From assembly GCA_964408945.1 (NCBI GenBank), contig CAYPBJ010000030.1:1-27227 (forward strand): DNA of 27,227 nt, in the 5' to 3' direction. Shown piece after piece: positions 1 to 8,803 of this stretch; within the stretch, counting starts at the first letter, position 1; every line of letters begins with the position of its first letter. The position numbers and the translations under genes are program-made. The stretch is from VMCP01 sp964408945 (GTDB lineage: Bacteria > Bacteroidota > Bacteroidia > NS11-12g > UBA955). Below the pieces are notes generated by a model. It was not told the DNA's origin and searched no databases. It saw only the letters and a program-made list of their open reading frames with translations.

Positions 1-1
1 C

Positions 2-61
2 TTAGATAGAGGCATCAATGCGGTAGATGTTGTAAATAACATTACAAGTTATTTGGGTTAG
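2..61 (+). CDS. C-terminal fragment of an unidentified protein
   Basis: An open frame enters from the left edge and ends at a TAG (59-61), giving 19 residues that end NNITSYLG. A convincing intrinsic terminator starts 17 bases later on the same strand, which supports a real gene end. The fragment is too short to assign to a family. Confidence 0.4.
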   Translation, partial: LDRGINAVDVVNNITSYLG

Positions 62-77
62 GTTAATATTTAATGTT

Positions 78-106
78 AAACCCCACTCAGAAATGGGTGG
101 GGTTTT
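78..106 (+). terminator. Intrinsic terminator after the left-edge gene
   Basis: The arms AAACCCCA (78-85) and TGGGGTTT (98-105) can form an 8-bp stem with a 12-base loop, and the right arm runs into a short T stretch. It follows the partial gene ending at 61. The bases from here to 313 hold no other convincing gene or site. Confidence 0.6.
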
Positions 107-313
107 CTGCTGATGAAAGTTCTATTGAATGTGAATATGGTTATCCTACACAGGGTTTTTATTTTTAACTCTATAATTAATTCACTTAGCTTTTGTAATC
201 TTTGATAATGTAGCGTTCTTTGGATTCTTCTTATTCTGGAATATGTCTATTGGGTATTGTTCAATTCCTGATGCCCGCCCTTATTAAAGCCTAATTGAAG
301 AATATTTATGTTT

Positions 314-2878
314 TTATTTTATTTCATTTAATGTCACTTTTTGTTTGTAGCCATTTGAAAACATAGTCCAATGCCCTTCTACCATCAGCATGCCTTTTTT
401 GTCAAACTTACCTCTCAAGTTAAATATACCGTCAAATTTATGATTGCCTGGTTCCTCAAGTGTTATAATAAAATCATCACCTGTTCTTTTCAATAAATCT
501 ATGTCAATAGTTTGATTATTCATTGTTGAGAAAAATCCTTTAATTGGCCTTTTATTGCCTAATACTGTATTAAATCCTTCTACATTTTTAAAACTTTCGT
601 CACTATTTAGTAATTCCATAAAAAATGAGTTTGAGCCAATTTTACCTTTTAATTTTATTGGCAAGGTAGATTCTTTAGTTTTTATCTCATTCACATTATT
701 CTCATGATTTTCGTGTTTCTTAACTAACTCCTCTGAAAGAACAATATTTCCATTATTACTTTGATAATTGTTGTCATTTTTTAATTGATTGGTATTGATG
801 GACTTTAAGCCTTTTTTTATGGAATGCCAAGTGGATTTGGGTATGAACAAAGTTTTTTTATTGTTCATTTTAAATTCATCGAGAGAATTGTAAATATATT
901 CTAGCTCAATTTCGTTATCATTTTCTTTATAGGAAATATCGTTGTGATTAACTATGATATCAAACACAAAGCCGCTATTGTTTTCATCTCTTAAATTAAC
1001 ACTGACATTATTCCATGAGTTAAAATTTTCGAATGATTTTTCGTCAATGTCCAAATACATATCTCTTTCTGCGTATCTTTCTTTCGAAGATTGTCCATTC
1101 CTTAAATCCAGAGAAAACGGTTTGCCCTTGGGTAAAAAATAATTTTTTCTTTCTTTTCCCGTTTCTGTTATTAAGATAATAGAATCTTGTCCGCGTAATA
1201 CAGTGAAATGACTTTGACGAAACTCATTTAGCTTTTTTTGAATATAATTATCAGATTGTATTTTGTAGCCTTCAGTATGTTCGAAATAAAAAATTCCACA
1301 AAATTGCACTAAAAAGAGTAATCCAATAATCCAACGGGAATAAACTAAGCTTCTAAAAACTTTATTTAAATATAAACTAATCAAAGTAAAAATTAATGAA
1401 GCGAGAATATTCCACGATATAAATATGATATCTTTATCTATTAATTTAATTCCAATTATTAGGAGACAAATAATTGCAATTAGTGATGTATTCTTAAAAT
1501 ATACTTGATCAAGATAACTGCTTATTTTCTTGTAATCATACTCTTTTTTCTTTTCACTGCTAACTATTCTTAAATTTTTTTCAGCTTTATCATAATCTTT
1601 CTTGTCAAATGCATTTTTTGCAATATAGATATTTTCTGTATCCTCGATTGTTTCAATTATATACTTTTCATTTATACTGATAAAATCATATGTTGAAAGC
1701 TTTCGAATTGTCTTTTTTAAGACACTTAAATCATTACTTTTTGCGCTTGTAAGCGCTTTGTTTAAAAGGTCTAGCTCATATTGATCTGAAGGCTTTTTAC
1801 CTCCGTAATATGATTTAGAAAGATTTTGATCAAGAAAGATTGTATAGGCCTCACCGTAAAATGTAAATGAAACTTCAAAATATTTATTCTCAAAAAAAGT
1901 TATTCTTGATGAAATAAGTTTAGTTTTTTCAGAATCTTTGAAATCGAAAAACGCACAAATCTGCCTATATAAAGAATGTGATTGTAACTGCTCAAAATAG
2001 CCATCTTTAAATCGGCTTTCCTTAAATTCAAAAAGCTTCTTTTGAATTGCGAAACCAATCTCGTTTGCTTTTGAATTATCAAAGCCGGGGAATGGATTAG
2101 TTACAAAAAGTTTTTGATGAAGATTTAGGAATTTTGCATTCACTATAAAATAGTGATCCATTGTCCGATAACCGTCACACTGATAACAAGTTACTTCCCC
2201 CGAACCATGACATGTGTAACATGTGACACGACCTCGTCCACTGCATGAAGAACATGTTACATAGCCATTTCTGCAGCTTGAACATGGTTTGTATCCGCGG
2301 CCACTGCAGGAAGAGCATCTTTCTATTCTTTTATTATCTCCATAACCGGTCTCTTTCGATCCTTTTCCAGAACATGACCAGCATTTTGTTTCGCCACGGC
2401 CCGAACAACTGCTGCATTGCTTTTCCCCACGACCTGAACAACTGCTACATGTAACATCACCAGCCCCTCGACAGCTAGAGCATCTTATTTTGCCATGTTG
2501 TTTACATCTACTACATCCTATTGCATGATGACTTTCTTCGATACTATGGTTGTCATCAGAATTTTGAAACTCCTTTTTGTAAGAAAGTTTATAATCCCAT
2601 GAATTAAATTCAGAAATCCTTTTGCTACCTACTTGAACGCCATACTTGTTAGGTCTATTTGTTTCACTTATACTTCTAGTGTCCGTAAAATTTTCTAAAG
2701 TGCAAGTATGAAATTTTACTTCATTACATGAAATAATTTCTAATCCACCTTCCTTGAGATAATCATCTTCAAAGTTGAATTTAGAAAGCTCAGTATTGAC
2801 TACAGATAAGATTTTAGCCTTATCAGCATCTATTTTAGTAGCCTTGTATTCAAATATATCCTTGAAATTAGATTCCAT
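314..2878 (-). CDS. Membrane protein with ten CxxC zinc knuckles (DnaJ-like Cys-rich array)
   Basis: 854-aa protein without a recognised overall family. Residues about 118-236 hold ten CxxC motifs beginning at 122, 133, 144, 155, 166, 188, 199, 209, 220 and 231, mostly followed by SGRG- or RGAG-like turns. This resembles the CxxCxGxG zinc-binding region of DnaJ (normally four motifs), but there is no J domain. A soluble mixed region of about 220 residues follows. Three hydrophobic segments at roughly 464-480, 484-502 and 513-531 are probably transmembrane, and a soluble C-terminal domain of about 300 residues comes last. No enzymatic motif is visible. Its ATG is two bases after the stop of the upstream TPR gene, so the two are almost certainly co-transcribed and probably act together. 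An array of this kind suggests zinc-stabilised binding to protein or nucleic acid at the membrane. A defence role is only inferred from the island setting. Confidence 0.85.
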   Translation of the reverse strand: MESNFKDIFEYKATKIDADKAKILSVVNTELSKFNFEDDYLKEGGLEIISCNEVKFHTCTLENFTDTRSISETNRPNKYGVQVGSKRISEFNSWDYKLSYKKEFQNSDDNHSIEESHHAIGCSRCKQHGKIRCSSCRGAGDVTCSSCSGRGEKQCSSCSGRGETKCWSCSGKGSKETGYGDNKRIERCSSCSGRGYKPCSSCRNGYVTCSSCSGRGRVTCYTCHGSGEVTCYQCDGYRTMDHYFIVNAKFLNLHQKLFVTNPFPGFDNSKANEIGFAIQKKLFEFKESRFKDGYFEQLQSHSLYRQICAFFDFKDSEKTKLISSRITFFENKYFEVSFTFYGEAYTIFLDQNLSKSYYGGKKPSDQYELDLLNKALTSAKSNDLSVLKKTIRKLSTYDFISINEKYIIETIEDTENIYIAKNAFDKKDYDKAEKNLRIVSSEKKKEYDYKKISSYLDQVYFKNTSLIAIICLLIIGIKLIDKDIIFISWNILASLIFTLISLYLNKVFRSLVYSRWIIGLLFLVQFCGIFYFEHTEGYKIQSDNYIQKKLNEFRQSHFTVLRGQDSIILITETGKERKNYFLPKGKPFSLDLRNGQSSKERYAERDMYLDIDEKSFENFNSWNNVSVNLRDENNSGFVFDIIVNHNDISYKENDNEIELEYIYNSLDEFKMNNKKTLFIPKSTWHSIKKGLKSINTNQLKNDNNYQSNNGNIVLSEELVKKHENHENNVNEIKTKESTLPIKLKGKIGSNSFFMELLNSDESFKNVEGFNTVLGNKRPIKGFFSTMNNQTIDIDLLKRTGDDFIITLEEPGNHKFDGIFNLRGKFDKKGMLMVEGHWTMFSNGYKQKVTLNEIK

Positions 2879-2880
2879 AT

Positions 2881-4722
2881 TTAATCGTTTTGTTCATCAT
2901 TGAAAGCGTTATAAATTTCCCATTGTTTATCACCAGGCAGGGATTTAACCATTTCGATAAATAAATCCGAATCCTTTATCATTTCATTTGCTTCTTCAAA
3001 AGAAATATCAAAAGCACTTGCAACCACTCTAACCTTACTTTTGTAGTTTTCCAAAACTGTTTCTGCATTAGATACAACATCAGATGTGTTACCGCGATTT
3101 AAGTTTGATGTGCTAATTTTATCCTTTGTTTGATATTTGGCAAATAAACTGTCATATTCCTCTATAACTTTCTTTTCAAGATTCGTTGGTGTTGAATTAT
3201 TTTTTTTCGTCTCTTCATTTTTTTTATCATCCATTTTAGAAATAGTTGTTGATTTTAATTTGTTAATAATTGAAGTTAAATTGAAGTCGGTGTTGATGTG
3301 GTCTACTAAGCGATCAAGGCTAATGCCGTTAAGTTGTGATATCTGTAAATCCGTTCTTTTGGCTAAATCCACATTTAAAGCTTTTGCTGAATTAAATTGA
3401 CTAATTTTGCTTTCAATGCCAGTTTGTACATTAGACTTTAGCTTTGTTAACATTAATTTGTGTGACAAAATAAGTACATCGTCATCAACGGAATAATTTG
3501 AATCTATTTGATTGTTGTAGCTTTGAATACTCTCTAATTTTAGGTAATCAAGTTCTAAGGATTCTAGATCTTTTTGAGATTTTCTTTTTAATTCACATAG
3601 GAGTTCTATTAATGATAGGAACTCGTTGTGGTGCTCTTTAAATTCGGAAGTCAATAAAATTGAATAGTTTGAACAGTCATTTACAGCTTGATTTACTTTC
3701 AAAATAATATCAGTTAATGATGACTTAGTTGTGGAATCTATGTCAATCATTTGAAGTTTTTCAACTCCAATATTTCCATCAATCTCAAACGATTTTTTTG
3801 CACCTTCAAGTTTAATTTGAAGTATAGATAAGATTTTAGCAAAGATTGGGGAAAATTCCGGGTTTGACACTGCAAGTGCTACAGGTTCAAAGTATTGGTT
3901 GTTTATTAGTTCCTTTATTAACTCAAGAGATGAATCGTGATCACCTGAAAGACATAAGTATTTAGCTAATTTGTACTTCGATAAAATTTCAGTTTTTTTG
4001 TCAATTTCTTTACTAAGAATTTTATTTAGTGAATCAATCGATTGATTATGCTTTTCCTGAAGTGCATAAAGTGTGGCAAGATTGTCAAGAATGAAAACCT
4101 CTGTGGACTTAAGGCGGTCTTGTGAAACCTCTTCAAAATACGAAAAATCCTCTTGAACAAGTTTTGAGGCTTTTTCAAAATTAAAAATTGAATCTTCTAA
4201 TTTTTCTTCTCTCAGATAAACAAATCCTAGGTTAATGTATGCTTCAATGTTTAAAGGATTTTCTTGTATGCTTTTATTTAGTTGAATTATTGCTTCATTA
4301 TACGATCCAATCTTGTATAGAATGAAGCCTTGTTTATTGTACTCTGCAGATTTTGTTGCTCCACTGAATTTGATAAGATTTATTAGTTGATCAAGCTTTT
4401 TGTCTACATTGAATAAGTACCATTTTATTTCATTTAAATTTTCAATTAAATTAGACTCAAGTCTTTCGATACAAGATTCAAGGTTGTCGAATCCATCTTG
4501 AATTGTCCCTTCAATTGAAATTAATGTATCGTTTACTAATCGAAGCGCATCCGTAGTCTGCTGAGTTTGATGAGCAATTGCAGCAACGGTAGCAACCTGA
4601 GCCGCAATCATCCAACCTTGTCGTCTTTTGATTGATTCTAAAGTGGCAAGACTATCAATTTCAATATTTGAAACTGGACTATTGCTAACATTACCCCACT
4701 GATATTTATCAACTAATCTCAT
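2881..4722 (-). CDS. TPR/coiled-coil protein, first gene of an unknown two-gene operon
   Basis: 613-aa protein with no catalytic motif that I can see. Residues about 1-125 contain a short Ala-rich helix (AAQVATVAAIA) and then a long amphipathic, coiled-coil-like stretch of the kind seen in oligomerising sensor proteins. From about 128 to 260 there are tetratricopeptide-like repeats, for example NKQGFILYKIGSYNEAI followed by NLGFVYLREEKLEDSIFNF, and weaker copies further on. The remainder is Lys/Glu/Ser-rich and helical, with a possible second coiled coil. TPR repeats normally mediate protein-protein contacts, so this is likely a scaffold or sensor for the zinc-knuckle membrane protein encoded two bases downstream. 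The ATG was chosen because it heads the conserved-looking N-terminus and lies a short distance behind a plausible promoter. Cytoplasmic location is likely, since no signal peptide is visible. Confidence 0.85.
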   Translation of the reverse strand: MRLVDKYQWGNVSNSPVSNIEIDSLATLESIKRRQGWMIAAQVATVAAIAHQTQQTTDALRLVNDTLISIEGTIQDGFDNLESCIERLESNLIENLNEIKWYLFNVDKKLDQLINLIKFSGATKSAEYNKQGFILYKIGSYNEAIIQLNKSIQENPLNIEAYINLGFVYLREEKLEDSIFNFEKASKLVQEDFSYFEEVSQDRLKSTEVFILDNLATLYALQEKHNQSIDSLNKILSKEIDKKTEILSKYKLAKYLCLSGDHDSSLELIKELINNQYFEPVALAVSNPEFSPIFAKILSILQIKLEGAKKSFEIDGNIGVEKLQMIDIDSTTKSSLTDIILKVNQAVNDCSNYSILLTSEFKEHHNEFLSLIELLCELKRKSQKDLESLELDYLKLESIQSYNNQIDSNYSVDDDVLILSHKLMLTKLKSNVQTGIESKISQFNSAKALNVDLAKRTDLQISQLNGISLDRLVDHINTDFNLTSIINKLKSTTISKMDDKKNEETKKNNSTPTNLEKKVIEEYDSLFAKYQTKDKISTSNLNRGNTSDVVSNAETVLENYKSKVRVVASAFDISFEEANEMIKDSDLFIEMVKSLPGDKQWEIYNAFNDEQND

Positions 4723-4739
4723 TTTAAATTACTTTATTG

Positions 4740-4768
4740 CAAATTAAAGTAGTTTGACTTAAAATCAA
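4740..4768 (-). promoter_or_regulatory. Possible Bacteroidota-type promoter for the TPR/zinc-knuckle operon
   Basis: On the minus strand TTG (4768-4766) is followed after 19 bases by TAATTTG (4746-4740), close to the Bacteroidota pattern of TTG/TTTG about 19 bases before TAnnTTTG. The start codon of the TPR gene is 17 bases downstream, which leaves a short leader. The DNA is very AT-rich, so a chance match is possible. Confidence 0.3.
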
Positions 4769-4859
4769 TCATTAATTAGTAGATGACTTTGTTTAATTCG
4801 TTAATTAATTAGATAAAAAGTTACAGGTAAAAATTTATAATTTTCTAATATGATTTTCA

Positions 4860-5060
4860 ATGGAAAAACCACACAATTATTTGATTTTATGGTCTTGCCC
4901 CTATATGGAAACAAACATACAAATAAGGAAAGCACAAGTAAGCTTTCAACATCTTAAGGATAAGATAATTCAGGTTAGAGGTATTAAAGATGCATTCGTC
5001 TGTCTTTATGCGGAGAAAATTAATGCTCAGAGTTTCATGGAATATTTTTTGTTAGGTTAA
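4860..5060 (+). CDS. Doubtful 66-aa ORF between two operons
   Basis: This is the only open frame of any length in the 346-base space between the TPR gene and the YgjP-like gene. It begins with ATG and its stop is eight bases from the 3' end of the convergent YgjP-like gene. The peptide has no signal sequence, membrane segment or motif that I recognise, and no clear ribosome binding site precedes it. In DNA this AT-rich a 66-codon frame could arise by chance. It may be a small gene, a remnant, or nothing. Confidence 0.15.
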   Translation: MEKPHNYLILWSCPYMETNIQIRKAQVSFQHLKDKIIQVRGIKDAFVCLYAEKINAQSFMEYFLLG

Positions 5061-5068
5061 GCGAAATG

Positions 5069-5770
5069 TTAAAAATGGCTCACATGCAAGTTCAATTCTG
5101 ATTTGAGTTCATGCCAGTTGGGCAAGTGCTTATCAAGGAGGGTTCTGAAAACGTCGTTGTGTTTTCGTTCAATAAGGTGAGTAAGCTCATGGACAATGAT
5201 ATATTCGATGCATTGAATTGATTTTTGAGCTAATTGAATATTGAAATTTATGCTCTTCTTTTCAGTATTGCATGAGCCCCATTTTGTTTTCATGCTGTAA
5301 ACTTTAAATCCACTGCACTTGACCTGTAATATCATTTCCCATTTGGGGATAAGCTCACATAATATTTGTTTTAACTGCTTACGATACCATTCATTTACCA
5401 ATTCAGCTTTTTGTCCGGTAGTGAATCCTTCTTTAACATATAAGTCAATGTACGTTTTCGTTTTGCAAACTACCGTTGGGTAACGATGATGGTGATTTGT
5501 TTCATGAACTCGCAATAAATAACGCTTCCCAAGGAAATAATGCGACTCTCTATTGATGTATTGTCTCGGTGATTGTCTTTCGATGGCTGAGAATTTTCGT
5601 TGCTGCCTGCGAATCCATGGAATTTTGGATGCAACATACAGTTCTAAAGTCTTCTCATTTACATCCAATGGTGCTGCAAGTCGAACTCTACCATCGGGTG
5701 GATAAACCGCCAAATGCATATTTTTAATGTTCTTTTGAACCAACTCTACTTCAATTCCAGCTACAATCAT
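5069..5770 (-). CDS. YgjP-like (M48-type) zinc metallopeptidase of the Type I R-M operon
   Basis: 233 aa. The C-terminal part has the zinc-protease signature VHELTHLIERKHNDVF: His194, His198 and probably His204 as zinc ligands, with Glu195 as the general base. The upstream KWGSC motif (about 164-168) is typical of the YgjP/DUF45 family. The length matches that family (about 230-240 aa). The ATG overlaps the hsdR stop by four bases, so it is translationally coupled as the last gene of the restriction operon. YgjP-like genes are often found directly after hsdR in other bacteria. Their role there is unclear; proteolytic control of restriction activity is one possibility. The protein lacks a signal peptide and is probably cytoplasmic. 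The family call is firm and the function is not. Confidence 0.9.
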   Translation of the reverse strand: MIVAGIEVELVQKNIKNMHLAVYPPDGRVRLAAPLDVNEKTLELYVASKIPWIRRQQRKFSAIERQSPRQYINRESHYFLGKRYLLRVHETNHHHRYPTVVCKTKTYIDLYVKEGFTTGQKAELVNEWYRKQLKQILCELIPKWEMILQVKCSGFKVYSMKTKWGSCNTEKKSINFNIQLAQKSIQCIEYIIVHELTHLIERKHNDVFRTLLDKHLPNWHELKSELNLHVSHF

Positions 5771-8700
5771 TTTCTGTATTCTTTCTGATTTTTGATAACC
5801 TCTAGAATTGTTTCTACTTTTTCAGGATCATCTACATGACGTATTATGGCATGTTTGACCTTGCGCTCTTTTAATGTATTTCCAATCCAATTTTCTTCAA
5901 TATTGTATGCAACATCAATTTCCATGGCCAAGGTTAAATCCTCATCTTTAAGTATTTCATACAGGGCCTGTTTTGCAGGTGTATTGATATTGGACGGATA
6001 TTGGCTTTGTTTGTTTTTAGGTTGGATGTTTTTAGCGAACTCCTCGATCTCCTTTAAGAACTGCTCGTAGTTTAGTGCACCTGTCTTGCGTTGTTTGATC
6101 AGCTCTTGCAATAGAACACTCATTCTTTCATAATAAACAGGATTAATGGGCATTTCTTGTGTGATAACCTTTCGCATATTAGCTTCAAGTGTTTCAGCGA
6201 CCGCCTCTCTACTTGTTTTAATCGCGTTGGGTAATTTGTCAGTCGCAGCTCCAATTCCCTGTTCGACAATAATTTGAAGTAGAGTAGCATCGCCAAGGTT
6301 TGATATGGTTCTGCTGGGATCTGCACTTAAATACATGTCTAATAATTGGCGCATATCTGGTTCGTATTGCTTCAGGTCAATGTCTTCGCCACTTGCTATT
6401 TTTATTGAGTTACGAAGCTCCACATATTCATCTACCTTAGTTTTTATTCTTGCAGCTTCAGCATCATTATAACCTGCCTCCTTCATTTCGGGTGCAATGT
6501 TGTTGAATGCCCGAATTAATGCAACCACAGATTTGTAGAAAGTTAAGCGTTTTTCTTCATTTTCTTTTAGGGCGTCCTTATCTTCAGTATTCCCGCAGAA
6601 ATATTTAATGTATTGTTCAATCTGCTTCGGTGATTCAACGTTCTTAGTTAGTTCATACACCGTTTCTAAAGCGTCTTCCAAGCGCTCTCTTGCCATTTTC
6701 AAACGATCAACTAGCAATCCTTTAACATCATCTTCCTCAAAATCATCAAATGCGTCTGATGTGTAATCTGCAATAGATTGGTTTAAGCTGTTGAATAAGT
6801 TTTTGTAATCTACGATATATCCAAATTCTTTGTCATCGGATTCCGTGCGATTAACCCTGCAAATAGCCTGAAATAAACCATGATCACGCATTTCCTTATC
6901 AATATATAAATAAGTGCAACTAGGAGCGTCAAATCCTGTTAACAGCTTATCCACCACAATAAGTAATTGCATGTTGGCTGGCTCATCAATGAATTGTTTT
7001 TTTACTTCTTTTTCAAATTGCTCTCGGTCTTTACCGTTCAGCATTTTTTGATAGATTTCGTATTGCTCGAGTTTTTCGGTTTCTCCGTGACCTGTTGACT
7101 CACCTTTTATACTTGCGGTGGAAGGTTCAAAACTGGTTACAATGGCACATTTTTTAAATCCGAATTGATGAAATATTTCAAAGTACCTGCATGCCTCATA
7201 AATGCTTCTGGTTACTAAGATTGCATTTCCTCTTCCATTGTTCAATCTTGGTTTAACTCTAAAGTCTTTGATAATGTCGAATGCTATTTTTTGCAACCGG
7301 TCCTTAGTGCTGAGTATCTTTTGCATTGTTCCCCATTTTTGCTTTAACTCAGCTTTGGGAAGTTCATTCATTTCCTTGGTTACTGTCTCGAACCAGTCAT
7401 CGATTGATTTTTGATCTGTTATTTTCTGATCTACATCTCTGGCTTCATACAGCAAATCCAAAACTACACCATCTTTAACCGCTTCATTAAACTTGTAGGT
7501 GTGGATATACCTTCCAAATATTTCAATTGATTTTTTCTTGTCTGTTTTTAGCAAAGGAGTCCCTGTGAAACCAATAAATAAAGCCTCTGGTAATAACTCT
7601 TTCATGGCTTTATGCAATTCGCCACTTTGTGTGCGGTGACACTCATCAATAAATACAAAAAGGTTTCCTTTGGGTTTGAAATCAGATGGCTTTTTGATGG
7701 TTTGTATAAACTCGTCTAAATCACTTTCATCATTACCCCCAAATTTGTGTATCAGTGAGCAAAGCAACCATGGTGACGGTTCATTCAATTTTGTTATCAG
7801 GTCACTACCACTTTTAGATCTATGTATTTTTTCATCTACACCCTTAAAAACCTTTTCAATTTGTTCATCTAATTCTTTTCTATCAGTGATAATCAGTAAA
7901 CGGGCGTCTGTTTGGTTTTCACGTATCCACTTGGCTAACCAAACCATGGTAAGACTCTTACCTGATCCTTGAGTATGCCAAATAATTCCCCCCTCTCGAT
8001 TTTGAATGAACTTCTGTGCGGCTTTAACACCAAAGAACTGATTTGGTCGGCACAGTTTTTTAATGCCAGCATCAAACACAACGTAATCATGGATAAATTC
8101 GAGGTAGCGTTGTTTCTCGCAGAACTGAAGTAAGTTTTGATCAAGTATATTTTTATTAGGATCTTGCTGATAATTGTCTTCTTTCCATTTAAGGAAAAAC
8201 TTTTCAGCAGTTTTTGTAGTGCCGTAAAATAAACCTTGGCTATCATTACCTGCTAATACCGTTTGAATGGTAGAAAAAAATGGTTTAATGAATCGGTGTT
8301 GTTGGTTGTCCAAGTTCTGCCTGATTCCTTCAGATGCGGAAACACTAGCACGCTTTAACTCCAATACGCTCAATGCAATTCCATTCACGTAAATTACGAT
8401 GTCTGGACGCTTGGTGTTTTCGCCTTTTACGGTTACTTCCTCCGCAACAGCAAAATGGTTATTTAATGGATTTTTCCAATCAATGAGCCATACGGTTTGA
8501 ACCGCCGCATCCTTGCTATCATCTTTTACCTTAATTCCGTATCTCAACATTGAATAAACTTCACGATTAACGGGGTATAAATCATCGCTTGGATTTAAGG
8601 CAGCAGTCTTTTTAAAATCAAAAACGGCTCTACCAATAACCGCCTCTGAATATCCCGATTCTTTCAACCACACTTTTAAATCTCCTTCACGGATGTTGCT

Positions 8701-8796
8701 ATTTTCCTCCTCTTCCAAGTTGCCAAGGTAGGTGTATCTCAATTGTTCTTTCAGCAATTGAACCACTCGGTTTTGTGTGATCCTTTCTTTTCGCAT
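5767..8796 (-). CDS. hsdR: Type I restriction enzyme, HsdR (translocase/endonuclease) subunit
   Basis: 1009 aa, a normal length for HsdR. The N-terminal nuclease domain shows a PD-(D/E)xK-type site: Asp132 in RPDIVIY, then Glu146 and Lys148 in LELK. The SF2 translocase core follows, with Walker A HTQGSGKS (Lys280), the DEAD-box variant DECH (384-387), TGTPL, and motif VI GLFQAICRVNR. The C-terminal part is helical, as expected for the domain that docks on the M2S methylase core. The enzyme uses ATP to translocate DNA and cuts when complexes on unmethylated DNA collide. All main motifs are present, so it should be active. It starts seven bases after the 309-aa gene and ends overlapping the YgjP-like gene by four bases. 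Confidence 0.97.
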   Translation of the reverse strand: MRKERITQNRVVQLLKEQLRYTYLGNLEEEENSNIREGDLKVWLKESGYSEAVIGRAVFDFKKTAALNPSDDLYPVNREVYSMLRYGIKVKDDSKDAAVQTVWLIDWKNPLNNHFAVAEEVTVKGENTKRPDIVIYVNGIALSVLELKRASVSASEGIRQNLDNQQHRFIKPFFSTIQTVLAGNDSQGLFYGTTKTAEKFFLKWKEDNYQQDPNKNILDQNLLQFCEKQRYLEFIHDYVVFDAGIKKLCRPNQFFGVKAAQKFIQNREGGIIWHTQGSGKSLTMVWLAKWIRENQTDARLLIITDRKELDEQIEKVFKGVDEKIHRSKSGSDLITKLNEPSPWLLCSLIHKFGGNDESDLDEFIQTIKKPSDFKPKGNLFVFIDECHRTQSGELHKAMKELLPEALFIGFTGTPLLKTDKKKSIEIFGRYIHTYKFNEAVKDGVVLDLLYEARDVDQKITDQKSIDDWFETVTKEMNELPKAELKQKWGTMQKILSTKDRLQKIAFDIIKDFRVKPRLNNGRGNAILVTRSIYEACRYFEIFHQFGFKKCAIVTSFEPSTASIKGESTGHGETEKLEQYEIYQKMLNGKDREQFEKEVKKQFIDEPANMQLLIVVDKLLTGFDAPSCTYLYIDKEMRDHGLFQAICRVNRTESDDKEFGYIVDYKNLFNSLNQSIADYTSDAFDDFEEDDVKGLLVDRLKMARERLEDALETVYELTKNVESPKQIEQYIKYFCGNTEDKDALKENEEKRLTFYKSVVALIRAFNNIAPEMKEAGYNDAEAARIKTKVDEYVELRNSIKIASGEDIDLKQYEPDMRQLLDMYLSADPSRTISNLGDATLLQIIVEQGIGAATDKLPNAIKTSREAVAETLEANMRKVITQEMPINPVYYERMSVLLQELIKQRKTGALNYEQFLKEIEEFAKNIQPKNKQSQYPSNINTPAKQALYEILKDEDLTLAMEIDVAYNIEENWIGNTLKERKVKHAIIRHVDDPEKVETILEVIKNQKEYRK

Positions 8797-8803
8797 ATTT
8801 ATT

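Noticed and set aside
1..313. Possible left attachment site (copy of the tRNA-Ser 3' end)
   Set aside because: No stretch resembling the T arm or acceptor end of the tRNA is present. The AAACCCCA/TGGGGTTT hairpin resembles the tRNA terminator only because both are GC-stem terminators.
2171..2518. CRISPR-like short regular repeats on the plus strand
   Set aside because: The 33-base periodicity is coding: it follows the 11-residue CxxC repeat of the minus-strand protein, with no spacers.
314..2878. DnaJ chaperone
   Set aside because: The Cys-rich region resembles the DnaJ zinc domain, but there is no J domain with HPD, and the protein has membrane helices and ten rather than four motifs.
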